From Thiobacillus sp. (GTDB lineage Bacteria; Pseudomonadota; Gammaproteobacteria; Burkholderiales; Thiobacillaceae), in the NCBI RefSeq assembly GCF_024708915.1, contig NZ_JANJXQ010000154.1:1-20590 (forward strand): a stretch of DNA of 20,590 nucleotides, given 5' to 3'. The notes beneath the pieces were generated by a model that was not told the origin of the DNA, did no database searches, and saw only the letters and a list, made by a program, of their open reading frames with translations. Shown piece by piece: positions 1-9,614 of the stretch. Position 1 is the first letter of the stretch, and each line of letters begins with the position of its first letter. The position numbers and the translations under genes are program-made.

Positions 1-66
1 GGCAAGGCCTTCTTCATCTGGATGAACTTCGACGACCTCGGCCGCATCGGCACGACCATACGATAA
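1..66 (+). CDS. lepB: Signal peptidase I, C-terminal end (partial)
   Basis: Only the last 21 codons and the TAA stop are present; the gene begins outside the window. The readable tail, FFIWMNFDDLGRIG, matches the usual C-terminus of proteobacterial signal peptidase I, the inner-membrane serine protease (Ser/Lys dyad) that removes signal peptides from exported proteins. The catalytic residues lie upstream and cannot be seen. The location supports the call, because lepB sits directly before DUF4845-rnc-era in many betaproteobacteria. Its TAA stop is part of the TAAGGAG ribosome binding site of the next gene, so the two are probably co-transcribed. The main uncertainty is the short length visible. 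Confidence 0.8.
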   Translation, partial: GKAFFIWMNFDDLGRIGTTIR

Positions 67-75
67 GGAGACAGC

Positions 76-477
76 ATGTACCGCACGCAACCCGCGAAAT
101 CCCGGCAGCACGGCCTCAGCATGATCGGCTTCCTGTTCGTCGCCGTGATGCTGGTTGCGGTCGCCATGGTGGCGATGAAGGTGGTGCCCGCCTACATCGA
201 GTTCTTCGGGGTGAAGAAGGTCCTCGCCGACATGGCCCATCAGTCCGACCTCAGGAACATGAGCAACGCCGAGATCCGCAGCGACTTCGAGAAGCGCGCC
301 AGCGTCGGCTACGTCGACGGCGTCACCGGAAAGGACCTGGTGATCGATCGCCGGGGCTCGGTTCCCGTCGTCTCGGCCGATTACACCGTCCGCACCAAGC
401 TCGTCCACAACGTCAGCCTGGTGATCGACTTCAGCGCCAGCAGCGACCCCAGCGCGGCGCCTCCCCAGATTGACTGA
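76..477 (+). CDS. DUF4845 family membrane-anchored protein
   Basis: A 133-residue protein with one N-terminal membrane segment (about residues 16-38) followed by a small soluble domain, probably periplasmic. It resembles DUF4845 proteins, which commonly lie between lepB and rnc in beta- and gammaproteobacteria and have no established function. A good Shine-Dalgarno (AAGGAG, 65-70, five bases before ATG) supports this start. The N-terminus, basic residues then GLSMIGF and a hydrophobic stretch, looks like a type IV prepilin leader, but the pilin glutamate at mature position 5 is replaced by glycine. The 3' end overlaps rnc by 8 bp. The family assignment rests on position and N-terminal pattern; the function is unknown. 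Confidence 0.75.
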   Translation: MYRTQPAKSRQHGLSMIGFLFVAVMLVAVAMVAMKVVPAYIEFFGVKKVLADMAHQSDLRNMSNAEIRSDFEKRASVGYVDGVTGKDLVIDRRGSVPVVSADYTVRTKLVHNVSLVIDFSASSDPSAAPPQID

Positions 478-1150
478 CGCGCTTCTGAACCGGCGCCTGC
501 AGCACGCGCTGGGCTACACCTTCACCCGCGCCGAGCTCCTGACGCAGGCGCTGACGCACCGCAGCTACGGCGCGGTCAACAACGAACGCCTGGAATTCCT
601 CGGCGACTCGGTGCTGAACTGCTCGGTCGCGCGTGCGCTCTACGATGCCTTCCCCGACCTCCCCGAAGGCAGCCTGTCGCGGCTGCGCGCGAACCTGGTG
701 CGACAGGAAACCCTGGCCGAGATCGCGGCCGCCCTGAAGCTGGGCGACAGCCTGCGCCTCGGCGAGGGCGAGCTGAAGAGCGGCGGCTTCCGGCGCCCGT
801 CGATCCTGGCCGACGCGCTCGAATCGCTGTTCGGCGCCATCTTTCTCGACGCCGGATTCGACGAGGCGCAGCGTGTGGTGCGCGGCCTGTTCGACCCGCT
901 GGTGGCGCAGATCGACCCCAGGGCGTCGGGCAAGGATCCCAAGACCTTGCTGCAGGAGATCCTGCAGGCGCGCCGCCTGCCGCTGCCCGAGTACCGGTTG
1001 GTCGACACGCGCGGCGAGGCGCACGACCAGAGCTTCATCGTCGAGTGCGTGCTCGCCAGGCCCGCGCTCAATACCCGCGGCGTCGGCAAGAGCCGCCGCG
1101 CCGCCGAGCAGGAGGCCGCGCGCCAGGCGTGCGCGCAATTGCAGAAATGA
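470..1150 (+). CDS. rnc: Ribonuclease III
   Basis: A double-strand-specific endoribonuclease that processes rRNA precursors and cleaves structured mRNAs in the cytoplasm. It has 226 residues, the normal length. The RNase III signature [10 protein letters not shown] is present with metal-binding residues E39, E42 and D46. The second catalytic pair, D115 and E118, lies in ILADALE. A double-stranded-RNA-binding domain occupies roughly residues 155-225, with the basic end [12 protein letters not shown]. The start is TTG at 470, chosen because it gives the conserved N-terminus ([14 protein letters not shown]). There is no clear ribosome binding site, so translation probably couples to the upstream gene through the 8-bp overlap. 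The stop overlaps the era start (ATGA). Confidence 0.95.
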   Translation: MTDALLNRRLQHALGYTFTRAELLTQALTHRSYGAVNNERLEFLGDSVLNCSVARALYDAFPDLPEGSLSRLRANLVRQETLAEIAAALKLGDSLRLGEGELKSGGFRRPSILADALESLFGAIFLDAGFDEAQRVVRGLFDPLVAQIDPRASGKDPKTLLQEILQARRLPLPEYRLVDTRGEAHDQSFIVECVLARPALNTRGVGKSRRAAEQEAARQACAQLQK

Positions 1151-2043
1151 ACGTGCCGCCAAGCGAATACAGGTGCGGGCTGATCGCCATCGTCGGCCGC
1201 CCCAACGTCGGCAAGTCGACCCTGCTCAACAAGCTCGTCGGGCAGAAGATCAGCATCACCTCGAAGAAGGCGCAGACGACGCGCCACCGGGTGATGGGCA
1301 TCCACACCACCGAAGCGGCGCAGTTCGTCTTCGTCGACACGCCCGGCTTCCAGACGCGCCACGCCGGCACGATGAACCGCGCGATGAACAAGCGCGTGCG
1401 CGAGACGCTGGCGGACACCGACGTCGTGATGCTGCTCGTCGAGGCCGGGCGGCTGACGCGCGAGGACCGCCAGGTGATCGAGCTGCTGCCGAAGGACAGG
1501 CCGGTGATCCTGGTGGTGAACAAGATCGATTACGCCAAGGATCGCGCGGCGCTGATGGCCTACCTGCAGGAGGTCGCCGCTGCACATGAATTCACCGAGA
1601 TCGTCCCGGTGTCGGCGAAGCAGGGCAGCAACCTCGACGAGCTGCTGAAGACGCTGGAAAAGCACCTGCCGGCGAACCCGCCGCTCTTCGGTGAGGACGA
1701 CGTCACCGACCAGACCGAGCGCCAGCTCGCCGCCGAACTCATCCGCGAAAAAGTGTTCCGTCTCTGCGGCGAGGAGATCCCCTACGCCGTGGCGGTGACC
1801 ATCGACAAGTTCGAGGAGGAGGGCCGGCTGCGTCGCATCTTCGCGACCATCCTGGTCGACCGTGACAGCCACAAGGCCATCGTCATCGGCAAGGGCGGCG
1901 AGAAGCTCAAGACCATCTCCACCCAGGCGCGTCAGGACATGGAACGCGCATTCGACGGCAAGGTCTACCTGGAAGTGTGGGTGAAGGTGAAGGGCGGCTG
2001 GGCAGACGACGTCCGCATGCTGAAGTCGCTCGGGCTGGATTAG
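1147..2043 (+). CDS. era: GTPase Era, 16S rRNA/30S maturation factor
   Basis: Era binds the 3' end of 16S rRNA and couples GTP hydrolysis to small-subunit assembly; it acts on the ribosome and partly at the inner membrane. The 298 residues match the usual size. GTPase motifs are in order: G1 GRPNVGKS (17-24), G3 DTPG (64-67) and G4 NKID (125-128). A C-terminal KH RNA-binding domain carries [10 protein letters not shown] chose ATG 1147, which overlaps the rnc stop as ATGA. The same frame stays open for 34 codons upstream, but that part is low-complexity Arg/Ala and lies inside rnc, so it is not used. The order rnc-era-recO is widely conserved. Confidence 0.96.
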   Translation: MNVPPSEYRCGLIAIVGRPNVGKSTLLNKLVGQKISITSKKAQTTRHRVMGIHTTEAAQFVFVDTPGFQTRHAGTMNRAMNKRVRETLADTDVVMLLVEAGRLTREDRQVIELLPKDRPVILVVNKIDYAKDRAALMAYLQEVAAAHEFTEIVPVSAKQGSNLDELLKTLEKHLPANPPLFGEDDVTDQTERQLAAELIREKVFRLCGEEIPYAVAVTIDKFEEEGRLRRIFATILVDRDSHKAIVIGKGGEKLKTISTQARQDMERAFDGKVYLEVWVKVKGGWADDVRMLKSLGLD

Positions 2044-2051
2044 GAGTCTTC

Positions 2052-2070
2052 ATCCGCGAAGGACGCGGAT
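2052..2070 (+). promoter_or_regulatory. Hairpin with Shine-Dalgarno-like loop before recO
   Basis: A perfect 7-bp inverted repeat (ATCCGCG at 2052-2058, CGCGGAT at 2064-2070) encloses the loop AAGGA (2059-2063). It lies in the 35-bp gap between era and recO, the only real gap in this gene string. The loop is the best ribosome-binding-like sequence ahead of recO but sits 15 bases from the ATG, further than usual. Folding could present the AAGGA in the loop and shorten the distance to the start. There is no following T-run, so it is not an intrinsic terminator. The regulatory role is inference. Confidence 0.45.
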
Positions 2071-2078
2071 AGAAACGT

Positions 2079-2810
2079 ATGTCCAGCGACGCTCGCATCA
2101 ACAACGAACCCGGCTTCGTCCTCCACACCTATCCCTTCAAGGAAACCAGCATGGTGGCCGAGGTCTTCACCCGCAGCCACGGCCGCGTCGCGCTGATCGC
2201 GCGCGGGGCGCGGCGGCCGGCCTCGGCGCTGCGCGGACTGATGCAGCCTTTCGCGCCGCTGCTGCTGTCGTGGTTCGGCAAGGCGGAGCTGAAGACGCTG
2301 CACGGCGCGGAATGGCAGGGGGGGCTCATCACGCCGCAGGGGCGCGCGCTGATGTGCGGGTTCTACCTCAACGAGCTGCTGCTGCGGCTGCTGGCGCGCG
2401 GCGACGCGCACGAGCGTCTCTACGATCGCTACGTCGAAACCCTCGGGCAACTGGCGGGCGACTGCGATACCGGTGACTTCGAGCGCATCCTGCGCCGCTT
2501 CGAGAAGGACCTGCTCGCCGAGATCGGCTACGGCGCGACATTCGACGTCGACGCCGACAGCGGCGCGCCGATCGACCCTGCCGCGCGCTACGTCTTCCAG
2601 CCGGAGCGCGGCGCGCTCCACTGGGGCGGCCAGCCGGGCTGCCCGGTGTCGGGGCAGACGCTGATCGACCTCGCCGCCGACCGCTTCGAGCGGCAGGCGA
2701 CGCTCGTCGAGGCCAAGGCGCTGATGCGCACGCTGATCAACCACACCCTCGGCGCGAAGCCGCTTTATACTCGCCAGCTCCTGCGCGAACTCACCGAACT
2801 GACACAATGA
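2079..2810 (+). CDS. recO: DNA repair protein RecO
   Basis: RecO works with RecR (RecFOR pathway) to load RecA onto SSB-coated single-stranded DNA at gaps during recombinational repair. The protein has 243 residues, typical of the family. The N-terminal OB-fold is recognisable from residues 12-80 ([20 protein letters not shown], then [13 protein letters not shown]). The rest is the helical C-terminal domain, with [13 protein letters not shown] and the ending YTRQLLREL. The ATG at 2079 gives the conserved N-terminus. It follows era after 35 bp, which hold a small hairpin, and overlaps pdxJ by 4 bp (ATGA). Nothing suggests damage or transfer. Confidence 0.94.
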   Translation: MSSDARINNEPGFVLHTYPFKETSMVAEVFTRSHGRVALIARGARRPASALRGLMQPFAPLLLSWFGKAELKTLHGAEWQGGLITPQGRALMCGFYLNELLLRLLARGDAHERLYDRYVETLGQLAGDCDTGDFERILRRFEKDLLAEIGYGATFDVDADSGAPIDPAARYVFQPERGALHWGGQPGCPVSGQTLIDLAADRFERQATLVEAKALMRTLINHTLGAKPLYTRQLLRELTELTQ

Positions 2811-3538
2811 GCATCCATCTCGGCGTCAACATCGACCACATCGCCACGCTGCGCCAGGCGCGCAAGACCCGCTACCCCAGCCCGGTCGAGGCGGCACTCG
2901 CGGCCGAGACCGCCGGCGCCGACTCGATCACGCTGCACCTCAGGGAGGATCGCCGTCACATCCAGGACGCCGACGTCGCGATCCTGCGCCAGGTGCTGAA
3001 GACCAAGATGAACCTCGAGATGGCGGTGACCGAGGAGATGCTCGCGATCGCGATCGCGACGCGGCCGCAGGATGTCTGCCTGGTGCCGGAAAAGCGCGAG
3101 GAACTCACCACCGAGGGCGGGCTCGACGTGAAGGGGCAGCTGCCGAAAATGACCGATGCCTGCAAACGGCTCGCCGACGCCGGCATCCGCGTGTCGCTCT
3201 TCATCGACGCCGACTTTGCGCAGCTCGACGCGGCGCACGCCGCCGGCGCGCCGGTCGTCGAGATCCACACCGGGCATTACGCCGACGCCGCGACCGACGA
3301 CACACGCACTGCCGAATTCGAGCGCATCCGCATGGCGGTCGCCTACGGCCGCAGCCTCGGCCTGACGATGAACGCCGGCCACGGCCTGACCTACCACAAC
3401 GTGCAGCCGATCGCCGCGCTGCCGGGCATCCACGAGCTCAACATCGGCCACGCCATCGTCGCGCAGGCCCTGTTCACGGGCTGGAAGGAAGCGGTGGCGG
3501 AGATGAAGCGGCTGATGGTGGAAGCGGCTGCGCGCTGA
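2807..3538 (+). CDS. pdxJ: Pyridoxine 5'-phosphate synthase
   Basis: PdxJ condenses 1-deoxy-D-xylulose 5-phosphate with 3-amino-2-oxopropyl phosphate to form pyridoxine 5'-phosphate, the ring-closing step of the DXP-dependent vitamin B6 pathway. The 243 residues form one TIM barrel. Conserved stretches are [15 protein letters not shown] (5-19, with the active-site histidine region), [21 protein letters not shown] and LNIGHAIV near the end. The start overlaps the recO stop as ATGA. In enterobacteria acpS normally follows pdxJ; here the next gene is a convergent dedA-type gene only 3 bp away, so the plus-strand operon appears to end here. Confidence 0.95.
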   Translation: MSIHLGVNIDHIATLRQARKTRYPSPVEAALAAETAGADSITLHLREDRRHIQDADVAILRQVLKTKMNLEMAVTEEMLAIAIATRPQDVCLVPEKREELTTEGGLDVKGQLPKMTDACKRLADAGIRVSLFIDADFAQLDAAHAAGAPVVEIHTGHYADAATDDTRTAEFERIRMAVAYGRSLGLTMNAGHGLTYHNVQPIAALPGIHELNIGHAIVAQALFTGWKEAVAEMKRLMVEAAAR

Positions 3539-3541
3539 CGC

Positions 3542-4150
3542 TCAGCGGATGAGCTTCTTCTTGAGCTTCAACCGCACGTAGAGCAGCACGATCACCGCCA
3601 CCGCGCCGAGGGTGATCAGCGTGATGAGGTGGAGGTTGGCGCGGATCGCCTCCTCGTTGTGGCCGAGGGTGTAGCCCAGCACGGCGAGGATGGTGACCCA
3701 GATGCCGGCGCCAAGGCTGGTGTAGAAGCTGAACACCGCGAGGTTCATGCGCGCGAGGCCCGCCGGCAGCGAGATGTACTGGCGCACCGCCGGGATCAGG
3801 CGGCCGGTGAAGGTCGAGATATGGCCGTGGCGCGCGAAGAAGTCCTCCATGCGCTGCAGCGTGTGTTCCTTGACCAGAACGTACTTGCCGTAGCGCATCA
3901 GGAAGGGGCGGCCGAATTTCACCGCCAGCCAGTAGTTGAACAGCGCGCCGAACAGGCTGCCGCCGATCCCTGAGACCACGGCCAGCACGATGTTCATTTC
4001 CCCCTTGTAGGCGAGGTAGCCGGCCGGGATCATCACCACTTCGCTGGGGAAGGGGAAGAAGCTCGACTCGAGCGCCATCATCAGGAAGATGCCGGGGTAA
4101 CCCCAGGCACCGACGGTGGCGACGATGGTCTGGATGAGGTCGTGGAGCAT
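3542..4150 (-). CDS. DedA family (SNARE-associated/VTT domain) membrane protein
   Basis: A 202-residue integral membrane protein of the DedA superfamily, whose members have been linked to membrane homeostasis, proton-motive-force maintenance and undecaprenyl-phosphate or phospholipid flipping. Family motifs are present: [10 protein letters not shown] near residue 28 (the acidic E...PSE motif) and [18 protein letters not shown] around 113-130 (the GRxxPxxR motif). Several hydrophobic segments are visible, including one at about 178-192 before a basic tail (KLKKKLIR). It is co-directional with secF, 102 bp downstream of it. No Shine-Dalgarno is visible; a G-rich inverted repeat ends three bases before the ATG. 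The exact transported substrate cannot be told from sequence. Confidence 0.88.
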   Translation of the reverse strand: MLHDLIQTIVATVGAWGYPGIFLMMALESSFFPFPSEVVMIPAGYLAYKGEMNIVLAVVSGIGGSLFGALFNYWLAVKFGRPFLMRYGKYVLVKEHTLQRMEDFFARHGHISTFTGRLIPAVRQYISLPAGLARMNLAVFSFYTSLGAGIWVTILAVLGYTLGHNEEAIRANLHLITLITLGAVAVIVLLYVRLKLKKKLIR

Positions 4151-4153
4151 GGG

Positions 4154-4249
4154 CTAGGGGCTAGGAATTAGGGGTTAGGGGCTGGAAGTTAGGGGTGGCG
4201 CTCGCAGGTTACGCTGGCAATTCCCTAGGCCCTAGATCCTAGCCCCTAG
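4154..4249. repeat. Imperfect inverted repeat filling the secF-dedA gap
   Basis: Left arm 4154-4173 (CTAGGGGCTAGGAATTAGGG) pairs with right arm 4230-4249 at 18 of 20 positions. More TAGGGG units lie inside at 4169-4174, 4176-4181 and 4190-4195, and an extra complementary segment (AATTCCCTAGG) lies at 4219-4229. Together they occupy nearly all of the 102 bp between the secF stop and the dedA start. The base composition is unlike the surrounding coding DNA. It could fold as a long hairpin in the secF-dedA transcript or as a cruciform. No T-run follows, so a simple intrinsic terminator is unlikely. Confidence 0.7.
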
Positions 4250-4252
4250 ATC

Positions 4253-5185
4253 CTACACGACGGCTTCTTCCTTCTTCTCCACCGGCTTGATGAAGTGCTC
4301 GCGCTTGACGCCGAACATCAGCAGCAGGGGGCTGGCTACCAGGGTCGACGAATAGATGCCGAACATGATGCCGATCGTCAGCGCGAGCGCGAAGTTGTGC
4401 AGTGCCTCGCCGCCGAAGAACAGCATCGACAGCACCATGATCTGGGTCGAGCCGTGGGTGATGATGGTGCGGCTCATGGTGCGGGTGATGGCGTCGTCGA
4501 TGATGTGCGGGATCGTCTCGCCGCGCATCTTGCGGATGTTCTCGCGGATGCGGTCGAAGATCACCACCGACTCGTTGACCGAATAGCCGAGGATCGCCAG
4601 CACGCCGGCCAGCACCGTCAGCGTGAACTCCCACTGGAAGAACGCGAACACGCCGAGGATGATGACGATGTCGTGCAGGTTGGCGAGCATGCCCGCGACC
4701 GCGAAGCGCCATTCGAAGCGGATCGCGAGGTAGACCATGATGCCGATCGAGACGACCAGCAGCGCCAGCGCGCCGCTGTCGTAGAGTTCCTTGCCGACCT
4801 GCGGGCCGACGAAGTCGACGCGCTTGAGTTCGACCGAAGCGTCGGCGCCCTTCAGGGCGGCCATGACGCGGTTGCTGGTGTCCGCCGCGCTGGCTTCGCC
4901 CTTGTTGGGCAGGCGGATCAGCACGTCGCGGCTGGTGCCGAAGTTCTGCACCGAGATCTCGGGGAGGCCGGTCTTCTCCAGCGCCGCCCGGATGGCGTGC
5001 AGGTTGGCGGGCTGATCGTAGCTGACCTCGATCACCGTGCCGCCCGTGAAGTCGACGCCGAGGTTGAGGCCGCGGTCCCACAGCGCCCACACGGAAAACA
5101 GGAAGGTGAGCAGCGAGATCGCGGTCGTCGCCTTCCCCCAGCTCATGAAGGGGATGGTTTTCTTGAACGGGAAAAGTTCCAGCAT
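4253..5185 (-). CDS. secF: Protein translocase subunit SecF
   Basis: SecF forms the SecDF complex with SecD. This RND-like inner-membrane machine uses the proton gradient to help pull proteins through SecYEG on the periplasmic side. The 310 residues include the first membrane segment (about 19-36), the conserved motif GLNLGVDFTGG (39-49), a periplasmic P1-type domain, and a C-terminal block of five membrane segments, including the FDRIREN motif. The ATG at 5185 is preceded at 8 bases by TAAGG, which overlaps the secD stop. A second reading of this stretch on the same strand in another frame was discarded as a shadow. It is co-transcribed with secD and probably with yajC. Confidence 0.96.
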   Translation of the reverse strand: MLELFPFKKTIPFMSWGKATTAISLLTFLFSVWALWDRGLNLGVDFTGGTVIEVSYDQPANLHAIRAALEKTGLPEISVQNFGTSRDVLIRLPNKGEASAADTSNRVMAALKGADASVELKRVDFVGPQVGKELYDSGALALLVVSIGIMVYLAIRFEWRFAVAGMLANLHDIVIILGVFAFFQWEFTLTVLAGVLAILGYSVNESVVIFDRIRENIRKMRGETIPHIIDDAITRTMSRTIITHGSTQIMVLSMLFFGGEALHNFALALTIGIMFGIYSSTLVASPLLLMFGVKREHFIKPVEKKEEAVV

Positions 5186-5193
5186 GATGCAAG

Positions 5194-5198
5194 CCTTA
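5194..5198 (-). promoter_or_regulatory. Ribosome binding site of secF overlapping secD stop
   Basis: On the minus strand TAAGG lies 8 bases before the secF ATG. Its TAA is the stop codon of secD, so termination on secD and initiation on secF take place at the same spot. This is consistent with balanced synthesis of the two partners. Confidence 0.7.
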
Positions 5199-7010
5199 GA
5201 TCGAGATTTTGGTCAGGCGCGCCCGGCGGCCGTAGACGAGGTTCACCATGGCGCGCGACACCGTAACGGCGCTGAACATGGAAGTGAGGATACCCAGGCA
5301 CAGCACCACGGCGAAGCCGCGCACCGGGCCGGAGCCGAGCCAGAACAGCGCAATGCCGGCGATCAGCGTGGTGAGGTTGGAGTCGAGAATGGTGGCCCAG
5401 GCGCGTTCATAGCCGGCGTGGATCGCCGCCTGCGGGGTGAGGCCGGCACGGAGCTCCTCGCGGATGCGTTCGTTGATCAGAACGTTGGCATCGATCGCCA
5501 TGCCGAGCGTCAGCGCGATCGCCGCCATGCCGGGCAGGGTGAGCGTGGCCTGCAGCATCGACAGCAGCGCAATCAGCAGAAGGGCGTTGATCGCGAGGGC
5601 GATCGACGAGATCAGGCCGAACACGCGGTAGTAGATGATCATGAAGCTGACCACCGCGAGGAAGCCCCAGAGGTTGGAGTGGAAGCCTTTTTCGATGTTC
5701 TCGGCGCCCATGCTGGGGCCGACGGTGCGTTCCTCGACGATCTGCATCGGCGCTGCGAGCGCGCCGGCGCGCAGCAGCAGGGCGACGTCGGAGGCTTCCT
5801 GCGCGGTTTCCATGCCGGTGATCTGCACCCGGCCGCCGCCGATCTCCTCGCGGATGACCGGCGAGGTGATCGCCTCGGCGCGGCCTTTTTCGATCAGCAG
5901 AATGGCCATGCGCTTGCCGACGTTCTCGCGCGTCACGTCCTTGAAGATGCGCGCGCCCTTGCCGTCCAGGTTGATATGCACCGCGGCCTGGCCGCTCTGG
6001 CTGTCGAAGCCCGGCGAGGCATCGGTGATCGAGTCGCCGGTCAGCACCACGTCCTTCTTCACCGCGATATTGCCGCCTTCGCGGCTGGCCACGATGTCGT
6101 CGCCGAACGGCGCCCGTCCCTGACTGACGGCAAGCGGGTCGGCCTGCTCGTCGACCATGCGGATTTCCAGGGTGGCGGTGCGGCCCAGAATGTCCTTCGC
6201 CTTGGCGGTGTCCTGTACGCCGGGCAGCTGCACCACGACGCGGCTGGCGCCCTGCTGCTGGATGACGGGTTCGGCCACGCCGAGTTCGTTGACGCGGTTT
6301 CTGAGCGTGGTGATGTTTTGCTGCAGGGCGAATTCCTGCACCTTGGTTTGGGCTTCCGGTTTCAGGCGCGCGGTCAGGGTGAAGCCTTCGGCCTGGTCTG
6401 CGGGGCTGAAGGCGAGCTCGGTGAACACCGAGCCCAGCTTGTTTGCGGCCGCATCGCGCTGGTCGCGGGTCGCGAAGTGCACGGTGACGGCATTGCCTTC
6501 GCGGCTGATGCGCCCGTAGCGGATCTTGCTGCCGCGCAGCTCGGTGCGGAAATCATTCTGGTAACGGATGGCCGCTTTTTCCAGCGCGGCCTTCATGTCG
6601 ACTTCGAGCAGGAAGTGCACGCCGCCGCGCAAGTCCAGGCCGAGATACATGGGCAGCGCATGGATCGACGACAGCCAGGCCGGCGAGGCCGACACCAAGT
6701 TGAGCGCCACAGTGTAGCGTTCGCCCAGGCTGTTTTGCAGCACGTCCTTGGCCCTGATCTGCACGTCGGTGCTGGCAAGGCGCACCTTGACGCTGTTGCC
6801 CGCCAGCTCCACCGCGCTGTAGGCCACCTGGGCGGTCTTCAGTGCGGATTCCACCTGCCCCAGCAGCGCGGTGTCGACCTTTTCGCTGGAGCGCACTGGC
6901 GAAACCTGAACCGCAGGCACTTCGCCGTAGAAGTTGGGCAGGGTGTAAAGGAATGCGACTACCAGCGTGATGCCGATGAGCACATATTTCCAGAGCGGGA
7001 AGCGGTTCAT
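5196..7010 (-). CDS. secD: Protein translocase subunit SecD
   Basis: SecD is the larger partner of SecF in the proton-driven SecDF complex that assists protein export after SecA-driven insertion into SecYEG. The protein has 604 residues, the normal range. It shows an N-terminal membrane segment (about 8-26), the signature LGLDLRGGVHFLLEVD (123-138), a large periplasmic region, and five C-terminal membrane segments from about residue 440. A conserved stretch, GMAIDANVLINERIREEL, lies among these. The ATG at 7010 has no recognisable Shine-Dalgarno: the bases just before it belong to an inverted repeat that fills the gap to yajC. Order yajC-secD-secF is strongly conserved in proteobacteria. Confidence 0.96.
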   Translation of the reverse strand: MNRFPLWKYVLIGITLVVAFLYTLPNFYGEVPAVQVSPVRSSEKVDTALLGQVESALKTAQVAYSAVELAGNSVKVRLASTDVQIRAKDVLQNSLGERYTVALNLVSASPAWLSSIHALPMYLGLDLRGGVHFLLEVDMKAALEKAAIRYQNDFRTELRGSKIRYGRISREGNAVTVHFATRDQRDAAANKLGSVFTELAFSPADQAEGFTLTARLKPEAQTKVQEFALQQNITTLRNRVNELGVAEPVIQQQGASRVVVQLPGVQDTAKAKDILGRTATLEIRMVDEQADPLAVSQGRAPFGDDIVASREGGNIAVKKDVVLTGDSITDASPGFDSQSGQAAVHINLDGKGARIFKDVTRENVGKRMAILLIEKGRAEAITSPVIREEIGGGRVQITGMETAQEASDVALLLRAGALAAPMQIVEERTVGPSMGAENIEKGFHSNLWGFLAVVSFMIIYYRVFGLISSIALAINALLLIALLSMLQATLTLPGMAAIALTLGMAIDANVLINERIREELRAGLTPQAAIHAGYERAWATILDSNLTTLIAGIALFWLGSGPVRGFAVVLCLGILTSMFSAVTVSRAMVNLVYGRRARLTKISI

Positions 7011-7015
7011 GTTTG

Positions 7016-7104
7016 GTGAGGCGTTAGGCGTTAGGCGTTAGGGGTGAGGCGCAGGGAGAGTCGGGGGTGGGTCTTCACCCCGCGCCTCTCGCCTGACGCC
7101 TCAC
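7016..7104. repeat. Nested inverted repeat filling the yajC-secD gap
   Basis: The outer arms GTGAGGCGTTAGGCG (7016-7030) and CGCCTGACGCCTCAC (7090-7104) pair over 15 positions with one G-U type mismatch. Inside them GAGGCGC (7046-7052) pairs perfectly with GCGCCTC (7082-7088). The innermost GGGGTG (7064-7069) pairs with CACCCC (7076-7081) around a 6-base loop. The outer right arm covers the yajC stop codon, and the left arm ends five bases from the secD start. In the minus-strand transcript this would form a long, interrupted stem immediately before secD. Confidence 0.7.
7020..7040. repeat. Three tandem copies of GGCGTTA
   Basis: Three perfect head-to-tail copies of the 7-mer GGCGTTA, followed by GGGG. 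The unit resembles the TAGGGG units in the secF-dedA gap (shared GTTAGG core), suggesting that both gaps hold members of one short-repeat class. It lies in the left part of the larger inverted repeat. Confidence 0.75.
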
Positions 7105-7418
7105 AGCGTCTTGATCGTGCCCTTGGGCAGCAGGGTCTGCACCGATTGCTTCTGCACGTGGGTAATCACGCCGTCGGCGATTTCCAGCGACACGTAGTTG
7201 TCGCCGATCTTGGCAACCTTGCCAAGCTGGCCGCTGGCGGTGACGACTTCGTCGCCCTTGGCCAGTTCGGTCAGCATTTTCTTCTGCTCCTTGGCGCGCT
7301 TCATCTGCGGGCGGATGAGCATGAACCAGAACAGGATGAAGATGATGATCAGCGGCAGAAAGTCGGTGATGCCGGGGGTGGCCGATGCGGCGGTTTGCGC
7401 GTGGGCGAGTGAAATCAT
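7101..7418 (-). CDS. yajC: Preprotein translocase accessory subunit YajC
   Basis: YajC is a small inner-membrane protein that associates with SecDF and the Sec holotranslocon; its precise role is not settled. The 105 residues have one membrane segment (about 20-36, LPLIIIFILFWFMLIRP) followed by the conserved RPQMKRAKEQKKM and a cytoplasmic domain with GDEVVTASGQLGKVAKIGD. The start ATG at 7418 has a good Shine-Dalgarno (GGAG at 7427-7430 on the minus strand, 8 bases before the ATG). The gene lies 47 bp downstream of tgt and 90 bp upstream of secD, in the usual queA-tgt-yajC-secD-secF order. Confidence 0.95.
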   Translation of the reverse strand: MISLAHAQTAASATPGITDFLPLIIIFILFWFMLIRPQMKRAKEQKKMLTELAKGDEVVTASGQLGKVAKIGDNYVSLEIADGVITHVQKQSVQTLLPKGTIKTL

Positions 7419-7465
7419 GGGCGAAGCTCCGAATTAAGGGCGGTTTGGTGAAAAACCCGACGATT

Positions 7466-9591
<2,126 letters not shown>

Positions 9592-9599
9592 GGGGCGCG

Positions 9600-9605
9600 A
9601 TTATA
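9600..9605 (-). promoter_or_regulatory. -10 box of a probable queA promoter
   Basis: The minus strand reads TATAAT, then 8 bases, then the queA ATG. This is a perfect -10 hexamer in front of the first gene of the cluster. No good -35 hexamer is visible at the right spacing. Initiation 7-9 bases downstream would fall on or within two bases of the start codon. Confidence 0.55.
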
Positions 9606-9614
9606 GCGGGCGCC

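Noticed and set aside
5037..7019. 660-codon open frame on the plus strand opposite secD/secF
   Set aside because: It is antisense to two clearly recognised genes, is rich in His, Gly, Ala, Asp and Arg as expected from reading a high-GC gene backwards, and matches no known family.
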